The notes under the pieces were generated by a model that was not told the DNA's origin, did no database searches, and saw nothing but the letters and a program-made list of their open reading frames with translations. DNA of 64,000 nt from Bordetella genomosp. 4 (GTDB lineage Bacteria; Pseudomonadota; Gammaproteobacteria; Burkholderiales; Burkholderiaceae_B): the NCBI RefSeq assembly GCF_002261185.1, contig NZ_NEVQ01000022.1:620001-684000 (forward strand). Direction: 5' to 3'. This document shows positions 20,617-28,484 of the stretch, piece after piece (within the stretch, counting starts at the first letter, position 1; the number at the start of each line of letters is the position of its first letter). The position numbers were made by a program, and so were the translations under genes.

Positions 20617-20671
20617 CCTCTTTAGCTGGATTTATAGAGGCGCCCGCAAGCGGATCAGGCAAATCGGCGCC
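20617..20671 (-). promoter_or_regulatory. SAM-II (SAM-alpha) riboswitch of metX-metW
   Basis: Read on the minus strand, the leader has the SAM-II layout. P1 is formed by GGCGCC at 20671-20666 and GGCGCC at 20644-20639, enclosing GATTTG, CC and CTTGC. The conserved 3' tail follows: ATAAAT, a few bases, then GCTAAAGAGG. The tail forms the pseudoknot on SAM binding and holds the Shine-Dalgarno sequence of metX, so SAM should block translation. The match to the consensus in order and spacing is strong; I recall the class as common in alpha- and some beta-proteobacteria. Confidence 0.85.
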
Positions 20672-20796
20672 GGTTTGAAGCAGAGATTCTAGCACTCTCA
20701 GGCCGCGTCACGGCCGATCGCACGGCGGTAACCCGGCCGCGGACACACCCTGACATCCTCGGCCGCCCTCGCGTGAATGCCCCCACCCACATTCGG

Positions 20797-21552
20797 ATGA
20801 GTCCGATAAGTCGGCGCAGACCCCGTCTTGTCCATAAATCGCACACAACACATGGAAAATCGCGCGACCTCTTTCGCAATTCGTCATTTCGGCAGTTCTG
20901 CGCCACCGCACATGTTATGCAAGGACGTTATCTTTCCGACCGCGAAGTCGCGTGCCTGCACTGGTCATCGCTGGGCAAAACCAGTCGGGAAACCGGCCTC
21001 ATCCTGGGGGTCACCGAGCGCACCGTCAATTTCCACATCGGCAACGCCTGCCATAAGCTAGGCGTCAACAGCAGGAGCGCCGCAATCGCCATCGCGGTCA
21101 GACAACGCCTGCTCCCGGTACTGGTAACCGAGCCGCAGCCCATGCGGCCAGACAGACCCGTCCCCGCCCCGCGGGCCGCATCCTCCTTGCGCCAAATACC
21201 TGATCGTCCGCGGACAGACGCGCCTACTTCAGCTTCACCGCCCGCACAAACTCCTGGGCCGGATCCACAGGCAGACTCTGATCTGTCCCTGCGGCCACGG
21301 CATCAATCAACATCGTATCGGTCACCCATACCCGGGCCATCAACCACGCCGGGTGCTGGCCCGCACGGCCCCTTGCCACGATCTCGTCCCCAAAATTCGG
21401 CAGCGGCGACGGCACAGGAGCCCCTATGTTCACATACAGCGACCGCATCAACGCCTGTCCCAATGCCTCCCTCGCAGCTCGGTCCTTTGCAATCGCCTCG
21501 GGCAACGGCGCAGACCCCACCGCAAACATCGCTTGATCGACCTGCGCCGTAG
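20797..21552 (+). CDS. Orphan LuxR-type HTH protein with low-complexity tail
   Basis: The only recognisable part is a LuxR/GerE helix-turn-helix at roughly residues 44-105 (YLSDREVACLHWSSLGKT...ERTVNFHIGNACHKLGVNSRSAAIAIAV). No autoinducer or receiver domain precedes it. After it the frame continues as a proline-, serine- and threonine-rich tail that runs about 330 bases antisense into the lipoprotein gene, so that part is probably not ancestral. Starts at 20773 (GTG), 20797 or 20914 (ATG) are possible. It may be a remnant of a LuxR regulator that lost both its N-terminal domain and its stop codon. Confidence 0.55.
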   Translation: MSPISRRRPRLVHKSHTTHGKSRDLFRNSSFRQFCATAHVMQGRYLSDREVACLHWSSLGKTSRETGLILGVTERTVNFHIGNACHKLGVNSRSAAIAIAVRQRLLPVLVTEPQPMRPDRPVPAPRAASSLRQIPDRPRTDAPTSASPPAQTPGPDPQADSDLSLRPRHQSTSYRSPIPGPSTTPGAGPHGPLPRSRPQNSAAATAQEPLCSHTATASTPVPMPPSQLGPLQSPRATAQTPPQTSLDRPAP

Positions 21553-21790
21553 CCAACGTAAACGCCAAGGCCTGGCCCCCCAGAGAAATCGTGCGCGTTT
21601 CCGTCTCGACCTTGGCCGGAAAAGCCGCCTGCACATAGCCGTCGGCCACCGCCATTTCGCGCCAGTTGTAACTCGGCGTGCACCCGGCAGCCAGCAACAG
21701 TACCGCGCAACACAGCCGCAACGCCGTGGTACGCGGCACTCGGCAACAAAACAACCGAAAAATCATCATGTTATGCCCTCCGTCACGCAT
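21224..21790 (-). CDS. Putative lipoprotein
   Basis: 188 residues. A type II signal peptide ends in a lipobox (VLLLAAGC, Cys at about 36), so it is likely anchored in a membrane. The rest (TPSYNWREMAVADGYVQAAFPAKVETETRTI...) resembles small conserved lipoproteins of related bacteria; I cannot assign a function. An internal ATG at about 21766 may be the real start, because it gives a signal peptide of normal length. Convergent with the LuxR-HTH frame, which overlaps its 3' part. Confidence 0.75.
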   Translation of the reverse strand: MRDGGHNMMIFRLFCCRVPRTTALRLCCAVLLLAAGCTPSYNWREMAVADGYVQAAFPAKVETETRTISLGGQALAFTLATAQVDQAMFAVGSAPLPEAIAKDRAAREALGQALMRSLYVNIGAPVPSPLPNFGDEIVARGRAGQHPAWLMARVWVTDTMLIDAVAAGTDQSLPVDPAQEFVRAVKLK

Positions 21791-21894
21791 AATGACATGG
21801 ATGAATTGTCACCGATCCCCGGCTATTAGAGAGGTTACCTCGGCAGGAATCGCCCACACCTCGTAAAATCCGGCCTCAATATCCGAATATTCAT

Positions 21895-23475
21895 ATGACT
21901 GTGACCGATACCACTGCCAGCCGCCTGGCCCGCCTACAGGCCCATACCGCCCTGCTTGCCCAGACTCTGCGTGGCATCGAAAAAGAAGGGTTGCGCGTCG
22001 ATACCCAGGGCCGCCTGTCGCGCACCGCTCATCCGGCCGGGCTGGGCGCCGCGCTGACCAACGAACACGTCACCACCGATTATTCCGAGGCCCTGCTCGA
22101 GCTGATCACAGGCACTCATGACCGAGTCGACACCCTGCTGACCGAGCTGGAAAACACCCACCGCTTTGTCTACAGCGTGCTCGACGGCGAGCTCATCTGG
22201 AATCAGTCCATGCCCGCGGCCTTGCCCGCCGAGGCCGACATCCCCATCGCCTGGTATGGCAAGTCCAACACCGGCATGCTCAAGCACGTCTACCGCCGCG
22301 GCCTGGCCGAACGCTATGGCAAGTCCATGCAATGCATTGCCGGCGTGCATTACAACTTTTCTCTGCCCGACGCACTATGGGGCATCCTGGACCCCGGCAC
22401 CCCTGACCCGCAAGAGCAACGCTCGCGCGGCTACATCGGCCTGATCCGCAACTTCACGCGCTACTCGTGGCTGCTGATGTACCTATTCGGCGCCGCCCCC
22501 GCCTTGTCGCGCCAATTCATGGGCGACGACGTCCAGCAGCTGCAGTCGCTGGGCAACGACACGCTGTATTTGCCCTACGCGACGAGCCTGCGGATGAGCG
22601 ATCTGGGCTATCAGAACAAGGCCCAATCGCAGCTCAAGCTCTGCTACAACGATCTCGACACCTTTCTGGGCCGCCTGTACGACGCCGTGTCCCAACCTTG
22701 GCCCGAGTACCAGGCCATCGGGACACATCGCAACGGCGAATGGATCCAGCTCAACACCAATGTGCTGCAGATCGAAAACGAGTTCTACTCCAGCATTCGT
22801 CCCAAACGCGCCACCGGCCGCTGCGAACGGCCCATCACCGCGCTGGCCGAACGCGGCGTGCAGTACGTAGAAGTGCGCTGCCTCGATATCGACCCTGGTC
22901 AACCCGTGGGCATCGCCGCGGACACGGCGCGCTTCATGGACGCATTCTTGTTGTTCTGTGCCGCATCGGACAGCCCTTATTTCCCGCAAAACGGTTACTG
23001 CCAACGCAGCGCGGATAACTTCTCCACCGTGGTCAAAGAGGGCCGCAAGCCCGGCTTGCAACTCGATCGAGATGGCGTCGCCATCGAGCTGCCCGTGTGG
23101 GGCCACGAACTGCTCGACCAGATCGCATCCTACGCGGCGCTGTACGACCAGGCCTTGGGTGGGGACGCCTATGCGCGCGCATTGCAGGCTCAACGAGACA
23201 AACTAGACCATGCCGACGAGACGCCCTCGGCACGCCTGCTCAGGGACCTGCGCGACAGCGGCTTGTCGTTCCACGATTATTCGCTCCGACTCAGCCGCCA
23301 ACACGCAGACACGCTGCGCGCACAGCCCTTGCCGGCCGACGTCGCCGAGACGTATGCCGAGGCAGCACGGCAATCACATGCCGAACAAGCACGTCTCGAA
23401 CAAAGCGACGCCGTCGACTTCGATACCTACGTCGCGTATTACCACGCGGCATTGAAAGCACCTAAATCGGCTTGA
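21895..23475 (+). CDS. gshA: Glutamate-cysteine ligase
   Basis: First step of glutathione synthesis (ATP, glutamate and cysteine), cytoplasmic. At 526 residues it matches the proteobacterial GshA class. Visible family segments: GIEKEGLRVDTQGRLS near residue 24, TDYSEALLELITG near 62, the AGVHYNFSLPDALW block, and RPKRATGRCERPITAL. The start ATG at 21895 lacks a strong ribosome site. It stands alone and is convergent with the ankyrin gene across a 12-base hairpin. Confidence 0.95.
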   Translation: MTVTDTTASRLARLQAHTALLAQTLRGIEKEGLRVDTQGRLSRTAHPAGLGAALTNEHVTTDYSEALLELITGTHDRVDTLLTELENTHRFVYSVLDGELIWNQSMPAALPAEADIPIAWYGKSNTGMLKHVYRRGLAERYGKSMQCIAGVHYNFSLPDALWGILDPGTPDPQEQRSRGYIGLIRNFTRYSWLLMYLFGAAPALSRQFMGDDVQQLQSLGNDTLYLPYATSLRMSDLGYQNKAQSQLKLCYNDLDTFLGRLYDAVSQPWPEYQAIGTHRNGEWIQLNTNVLQIENEFYSSIRPKRATGRCERPITALAERGVQYVEVRCLDIDPGQPVGIAADTARFMDAFLLFCAASDSPYFPQNGYCQRSADNFSTVVKEGRKPGLQLDRDGVAIELPVWGHELLDQIASYAALYDQALGGDAYARALQAQRDKLDHADETPSARLLRDLRDSGLSFHDYSLRLSRQHADTLRAQPLPADVAETYAEAARQSHAEQARLEQSDAVDFDTYVAYYHAALKAPKSA

Positions 23476-23490
23476 ATACCGTAGCATCAA

Positions 23491-23518
23491 GGTCAACTCA
23501 TATTCGTATGAGTTGACC
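23491..23518. terminator. Bidirectional hairpin between gshA and the ankyrin gene
   Basis: Perfect 12-base stem GGTCAACTCATA with a TTCG tetraloop, located between two convergent genes. There is no T-run, but position and stability fit transcription end protection. Confidence 0.6.
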
Positions 23519-23566
23519 TGACCGCCTACCGAACGACTGCTGAACCGAATCCTGTTCTTGGCTAAC

Positions 23567-24838
23567 CTACCCAGCCAGCGCAGCGGTATCCTTGACGTCA
23601 TTACCGGCGCCGTTGTCCAGCAAGAGCTTCACCATGCGCCGATCCCCACGGTGCTGCGCCAGCGTCAGCACTGTGCCATTGATGACGGTGTAGGACAGGC
23701 GGCTATCTGCGCCATGCAGGATCAACTCATTGACTATGTCGTAATGTTCAGCCTCGACAGCATGAAACAAGGGTGTGCGTCCGCTGTCATCTCGCGCATC
23801 TATCCGCACACCTCGCTGCTTGAGCAGGAACCTCAATCCATACAGATTATTGTGCTTTGCAGCGAGCGCCACAGCAGTGCATCCTTTCGAATCCGTCGCA
23901 TGGATATCCGCTCCGCCTGCAAGCAGATGTTCGATCGCGATATCCGACTGCCCCTTTGCCGCTCGGAGCAGCGCGCAACATCCGTCGCGATCTTTCAAAT
24001 CGGTCCTCGCGTTCTGTCCGATCAAGAGATTCAAAATCGACGAGTCGTACGCCCGGTCCGCATAATCCGCAGCCCGCATCATGACCGTCAGACCCATGCG
24101 GTCTACGGCATTGAGATCGATGTCCCTTTGTTCACACAAGAGCCTGATTGCGCGGCGCCGCCCCAGGGATACGGCCACACTCAGCGCTCGCTCTCCGTCA
24201 GCATTGGCAATGTTGATGTTTGCCCTGCGAGCGACCAACGCCTCTACGACGTCGTAGTGCCCCGCACGAATCGCCAGCATCAGCGCGGTATCGCCATTAT
24301 TGTCCTGTCTGTCGACGCCCATGGGCTGGGCGCTGTCATCTGCGTAGACTTCGTACCCCAGCAAGACCTTAACCGCATCGACAAATCCGGACATGGCTGC
24401 CCACATCAGTGCGCTGTAGCCCGATTGATCCGTCGCGTCTACCGACGCTTTGCCTGCCAATAGCGTATGGATAGCCGAGACATGGCCGTGCCGCGCGGCG
24501 CACATCAACGGCGTCAGTCCATTTTCGTCCCGAATATCCAGCAACTCTGCGGGCAGGATATCAACCAAGGCATTCAAGACCGCGCCGCTGTCTGCGACCG
24601 CTGCGGCATGTACCGGAAAATACCTGGGCGCTCTCAGGCTGGCGATCAATTTATCGGTATCGCTTTTCGAAAACATGGATCTGATGCCGGAGGCGTCCTT
24701 GGCGTAGACGCACACCATGAGGTGCGCCTGGACACGCTCCATCTCGGTGTTGTCATCAGGAATCATTCCGGCGCCCGTTCGGGCAAGGAGGTCGGAGACG
24801 GAATCGGTGGCAGCGACAAAAGAATTAGCAATCATCAT
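23567..24838 (-). CDS. Ankyrin-repeat protein, candidate type III-regulon member
   Basis: 423 residues with about eight to ten ankyrin repeats from residue 70 to the end, for example ENGLTPLMCAARHGHVSAIHTLLAG, QSGYSALMWAAMSGFVDAVKVLLG and DSGRTPLFHAVEAEHYDIVNELILHGAD. There is no signal peptide or membrane segment. The N-terminal 70 residues are not ankyrin and could hold a secretion signal. About 78 bases upstream lies GGAACT-N14-GTTACC, the promoter motif shared with a type III chaperone gene elsewhere in the window. An effector role is inferred, not shown. Inserted between the core gene gshA and an AraC gene. Confidence 0.85.
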   Translation of the reverse strand: MMIANSFVAATDSVSDLLARTGAGMIPDDNTEMERVQAHLMVCVYAKDASGIRSMFSKSDTDKLIASLRAPRYFPVHAAAVADSGAVLNALVDILPAELLDIRDENGLTPLMCAARHGHVSAIHTLLAGKASVDATDQSGYSALMWAAMSGFVDAVKVLLGYEVYADDSAQPMGVDRQDNNGDTALMLAIRAGHYDVVEALVARRANINIANADGERALSVAVSLGRRRAIRLLCEQRDIDLNAVDRMGLTVMMRAADYADRAYDSSILNLLIGQNARTDLKDRDGCCALLRAAKGQSDIAIEHLLAGGADIHATDSKGCTAVALAAKHNNLYGLRFLLKQRGVRIDARDDSGRTPLFHAVEAEHYDIVNELILHGADSRLSYTVINGTVLTLAQHRGDRRMVKLLLDNGAGNDVKDTAALAG

Positions 24839-24915
24839 GAGTACCGGCCGTAAAAGTGTGTCACACGACCGGGGTCGCGCAACATCTCGTTGAAATCATT
24901 GCAAATACCCGCTTG

Positions 24916-24941
24916 GGTAACGATTCGACACGGCGAGTTCC
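24916..24941 (-). promoter_or_regulatory. ECF-type promoter candidate for the ankyrin gene
   Basis: On the minus strand, GGAACT (24941-24936), a 14-base spacer, then GTTACC (24921-24916), 78 bases before the ATG at 24838. It matches the motif at 40263 and 46293 in both boxes, with a spacer one base shorter. Confidence 0.6.
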
Positions 24942-25002
24942 CTCTTTGGTGTACAGTTTTTGATCTGTGCCTTGCCTATTGAATTCGCTCGAACCGCCCG
25001 CC

Positions 25003-25917
25003 ATGAAAACGGCGCATACTGCTGAGACAGGCGCGATCGTCTCGCCCTCGGATTTCCCTACCTTCGAATCCACGGATTTCGCAGGTGAGGGATCGTTTTA
25101 TTTTGATTTGGTGCGGCTACAGGATCAGGCCGGGATTCCGCGGGGTTTTCCACATCGCCACGCTTACTACCATATCCTCTGGATGTCCCGGGCGCAGGGC
25201 ACACACATGCTGGATTTTCAACACCTGGATGTCCGAGACGGCGCCGTGTTCTTCTTGAGCCCGGGCCAGCTGCACGCCTGGACATCATCGGTTGCCCCGC
25301 AAGGCTATGTGATGAATATCAGCACAGCCTTCTTCACACACATGTTTCCCCGAGCGGACGATATCGCCAAGTTCCCGTTTTTCCACCCCACCAGCGGCAA
25401 CCCGGTGCTCTATCTCACACGCGATCAACACGATGACATGCTGCCCCTGTTGCAAGCGATGGCACAGGAACAACAAGGCCGGCAGCTCGGCCGCTACGAC
25501 GTCATACGGTCGTACTTGCTGATCCTATTGACTCAACTGCGCCGCGTGTATCCGATCGATGAGCGTACACGTACTGCCGGCCCTAGCTACCCACTGGTAA
25601 AGCGCTTCGCCTTATTGATCGAAGCGCAATATCTGGCGTACAACAGCATTCAGCAATATGCCAGCGCGCTCTACGTCAGCGCCCGGCAGCTCAACGAAGC
25701 CACTAAACGCGCCACAGGGCGCACGGCCAGCCAGCTGATTCAGGACCGTGTGCTGCTGGAAGCCAAACGGCTGCTCAGCAATACCGAATCAGGCATTGCC
25801 GATATTGCGTTTCAGCTCAATTTCGAAGATCCCGCCTATTTCACGCGATTTTTCAAGAAGCACACAGCCATGACGCCCGGCGAATTCCGCAAAGTCGATC
25901 TCAGCCTGCGCACCTGA
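25003..25917 (+). CDS. AraC-family transcriptional regulator
   Basis: 304 residues: an N-terminal cupin-like sensor domain (FPHRHAYYHILWMSRAQGTHMLDF, about 45-70, through LSPGQLHAW) and a C-terminal double helix-turn-helix of AraC/XylS type (about 205-300: SARQLNEATKRATGRTASQLIQDRVLLEAKRLLSNTESGIADIAFQLNFEDPAYFTRFFKKHTAMTPGEFR, quoted in parts). I chose the ATG at 25003; a GTG at 24967 is in frame. It likely controls the adjacent Bug-protein gene or the convergent operon. The ligand is unknown. Confidence 0.88.
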   Translation: MKTAHTAETGAIVSPSDFPTFESTDFAGEGSFYFDLVRLQDQAGIPRGFPHRHAYYHILWMSRAQGTHMLDFQHLDVRDGAVFFLSPGQLHAWTSSVAPQGYVMNISTAFFTHMFPRADDIAKFPFFHPTSGNPVLYLTRDQHDDMLPLLQAMAQEQQGRQLGRYDVIRSYLLILLTQLRRVYPIDERTRTAGPSYPLVKRFALLIEAQYLAYNSIQQYASALYVSARQLNEATKRATGRTASQLIQDRVLLEAKRLLSNTESGIADIAFQLNFEDPAYFTRFFKKHTAMTPGEFRKVDLSLRT

Positions 25918-25919
25918 AC

Positions 25920-25937
25920 GGGGCCAAGAACGGCCCC
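25920..25937. terminator. Short hairpin after the AraC gene
   Basis: GGGGCC-AAGAAC-GGCCCC directly after the stop codon. There is no T-run, so it is a weak candidate terminator. Confidence 0.35.
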
Positions 25938-26091
25938 GCGCCGCATCGATCCACCCGCGCAGCACGTCGGCAACGAAGTGGCCAAATACCCTCATTGCGC
26001 CAAAAAGTACAACTCAAGCGCGTATCTGTCCTGACGGTTGTGTCCGGTCTCTGCGTACAGTTTCGGAAAACCGATAACTCAGGAGACATCC

Positions 26092-27066
26092 ATGTCCAAA
26101 CTCCGTACGCGCCTATGGCGTTCTCTGCTGTGTGCCCCCCTCGCTTTGGCATATGGCATTGCAGCTGCCGCCTTTCCCGAACGCCCCGTCACCATCATTG
26201 TGCCGTTTGCTGCAGGTGGCGCCACCGATGTCATCGCCCGTACCGTCGCCCAGGCCATGGCCGGTAAATTAGGCCAACCCGTTATCGTCGAAAATCGTGC
26301 AGGGGCAAACGGCAACATTGGTGCGGGTGCGGCCGCACGTGCCGACGCCGACGGCTATACCCTGCTCATGGCGACATCCAGCCACGCCATCAATGCCACC
26401 CTGTACCGCAAACTCGATTACAGCCTGACCAAGGACTTCACCGGTCTGTCCAACCTCGCATCGGTGCCCTTGCTCCTCGTCGTCAATCCCCAAGTCCCTG
26501 CCCGTACGGCAGCGGAGCTATCCGCCTATATCCGAGACAACAGCGATCATGTGGCGTACGCGTCCGGGGGGACCGGCACAGCAGCCCACTTGGCTGGTGC
26601 GCAATTCAACTCGTTGTCGCACGGAAAAGCCACCCATGTACCCTACAAGGGTGGCGCGCCGGCACTGAATGATCTCATCGGGGGCCAGGTGCAGTTCATG
26701 TTCGCCAACTTGCCGGAAGTTCTGTCTCAAGTCCAGGGAGGCCGCTTGATCCCCATCGCCGTCACCGGCCAGGATCGACATGCGGCCTTGCCGAATGTGC
26801 CTGCCTTTGCCGAAACACAGTTCGCCGACATGCAGGCACGGTCCTGGTTCGGGCTATTTGTCCGTTCAGACACGCCACCCGAAACGGTAGAGCGCCTATC
26901 CAAGGCCATTGCCGAAAGCGTCGCCACGCCCACTGTGCAAACCAAATTGAAAGAGATGGGCGCCGACCCGATCGGCAACGAACATGCCGAGTTTCAGCAA
27001 TACGTCAAACAAGACGTAGGGCGCTGGAAAGCGCTCGTGCAAGCCTCCGGCGCATCGGTCGAGTAA
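26092..27066 (+). CDS. Bug/TctC-family periplasmic solute-binding protein
   Basis: 324 residues with a Sec signal peptide (twin basic start, hydrophobic core, cleavage around AYGIAAAAFP) and the tripartite-tricarboxylate receptor fold. Motifs: PVTIIVPFAAGGATDVIAR, PVIVENRAGANGNIGA, and VPYKGGAPALNDLIGGQVQFMF. AGGAG precedes the ATG at 26092 by seven bases. Bug proteins bind carboxylates or amides. No TctA/TctB membrane genes are near, as is usual for this expanded family. The gene follows the AraC regulator and faces the large operon. Confidence 0.92.
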   Translation: MSKLRTRLWRSLLCAPLALAYGIAAAAFPERPVTIIVPFAAGGATDVIARTVAQAMAGKLGQPVIVENRAGANGNIGAGAAARADADGYTLLMATSSHAINATLYRKLDYSLTKDFTGLSNLASVPLLLVVNPQVPARTAAELSAYIRDNSDHVAYASGGTGTAAHLAGAQFNSLSHGKATHVPYKGGAPALNDLIGGQVQFMFANLPEVLSQVQGGRLIPIAVTGQDRHAALPNVPAFAETQFADMQARSWFGLFVRSDTPPETVERLSKAIAESVATPTVQTKLKEMGADPIGNEHAEFQQYVKQDVGRWKALVQASGASVE

Positions 27067-27110
27067 CGCACCACGTTCAGGGTGGCGGGTCAGACCCGCC
27101 GCCGGATCAC

Positions 27111-28484
27111 TCAAGACGGTATCAACGACGGCAAGGCGTCATCATTCAATAAAGCGTCCCACAATGTCCGCGCTTGCAACGCCGGCATGGCCGCCCCTGC
27201 ATTTTTCAAGAATTTTTCCAGCACGTGCTCGACCGAGGCAGGCCGCTGTGCACTGCCGATCACTTGGGGGACATTCGCACGCAAGGTCGCACCGTTCTCC
27301 AACGTCACGGATAAATCCGCACCGAAACACTCAGGAAAACCGCTCTCGTCCCAGGGCGCAGCGCTAATATGCGCGGCCAATTTCAGCGCTTGCTCATTCA
27401 ACGGCCCTGTCGTCATCGTTTCAACATCGATGGGCAGATTCAATAGTGACAACGCCACGCAATAAGGCAGACTGTATTTCGCATCATTGGTATCGCGGGG
27501 GGCTTGCTTGCTTTCCCAGGGCTGCGCAATCACCAATCCGGCTCCAGCGGCCACCAGGCAATGTGCGCCCACGATGCGCAGCCCCATCCCGGCAGCCTGT
27601 TCACGCAACTGTCCGGCGGCTTCGAGATAGGGGTGGATGTAGTGGCAGCAGGGATAAAACTTGAATGCAGCCTCCCGCAACACCCAGGTTCTCTCCAGGC
27701 TGTCGAGCTCATTCGCTAAACGGCCTCCCGCTGAGCGGTCATCGGCATAGGTAGCGTATATTCCGTGTTTGCCTTCCAACACAGACGCCGGCCCTGTCAT
27801 ACCTGCCATAGCCAGACTGGCCGCCCACACGCCAGCATGAGCGGCCCATCCGGGATGCAGGGCCTTGACGTTCGAACCATCGCTCAAGAACTCGAAGATA
27901 CCGCTGGCTTGACTGCCTGCTATCCCTGCCGCACGCGCAATGGTCTGCACATCGGCTCCGCGAGCGGCTGCTGCCAATATCGCGGCGACGACAGCGCCGC
28001 CGACCGACGTGACCTGGAACCCTCTGCGCTGAAATGCCCCTGCCGCCGCTTGTCCGACACGAACGAGCAATTCCCACCCGACGACAGTCAAGCGCAACAC
28101 CTCGGACAGCGACAGCCCCTGTTCCTGCGCCACAGCCAAAATGGGCGGCACAATCACTGCACTGCCATGCACGATGGACCGCATATGCGTATCGTCAAAT
28201 TCGAGCGAATGGATGGACGTACCGTTAACCAACGCTGCCGTATCGGCAAATACGGAGTTTTTGGCTCCGAGTATCGTCGACTTTCCGCCAAGCGGACACT
28301 GCGCCAACAGCTTGGTCATGAACGTCCGGTGTGATGGCACGTGCGATGCCGCCAAGCCTACCCCGATTGCGTCGGCTATATGCAAACGACCCAGCCTCTG
28401 CACATCATTGGGAATAGCCTGCAGCGTCAAGCCACGCGCAAATTGCGCCATACGCCAAGCGGCCGCACTCGTTTCGATACTCAT
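27111..28484 (-). CDS. MmgE/PrpD family protein (first copy)
   Basis: 457 residues of the 2-methylcitrate dehydratase/cis-aconitate decarboxylase superfamily: all-helical N-terminal domain with FDDTHMRSIVHGSAVIVPPILA (near 95) and a C-terminal alpha/beta domain. The PrpD-type segments GSQASGIFEFLSDGSNVKALHPGWAAHAGV are present. The substrate is unknown; the family performs hydration, dehydration or decarboxylation of small carboxylates. Last gene of a minus-strand operon; its ATG overlaps the stop of the FAD gene by four bases. Confidence 0.88.
   Translation of the reverse strand: MSIETSAAAWRMAQFARGLTLQAIPNDVQRLGRLHIADAIGVGLAASHVPSHRTFMTKLLAQCPLGGKSTILGAKNSVFADTAALVNGTSIHSLEFDDTHMRSIVHGSAVIVPPILAVAQEQGLSLSEVLRLTVVGWELLVRVGQAAAGAFQRRGFQVTSVGGAVVAAILAAAARGADVQTIARAAGIAGSQASGIFEFLSDGSNVKALHPGWAAHAGVWAASLAMAGMTGPASVLEGKHGIYATYADDRSAGGRLANELDSLERTWVLREAAFKFYPCCHYIHPYLEAAGQLREQAAGMGLRIVGAHCLVAAGAGLVIAQPWESKQAPRDTNDAKYSLPYCVALSLLNLPIDVETMTTGPLNEQALKLAAHISAAPWDESGFPECFGADLSVTLENGATLRANVPQVIGSAQRPASVEHVLEKFLKNAGAAMPALQARTLWDALLNDDALPSLIPS

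Noticed and set aside
20612-20695. N-terminal extension of MetX
   Set aside because: It would translate through the SAM-II riboswitch; the ATG at 20611 has the proper ribosome site.
23558-24463. 301-codon plus-strand frame antisense to the ankyrin gene
   Set aside because: The minus strand shows regular ankyrin repeats over the whole region; the plus frame is a shadow.
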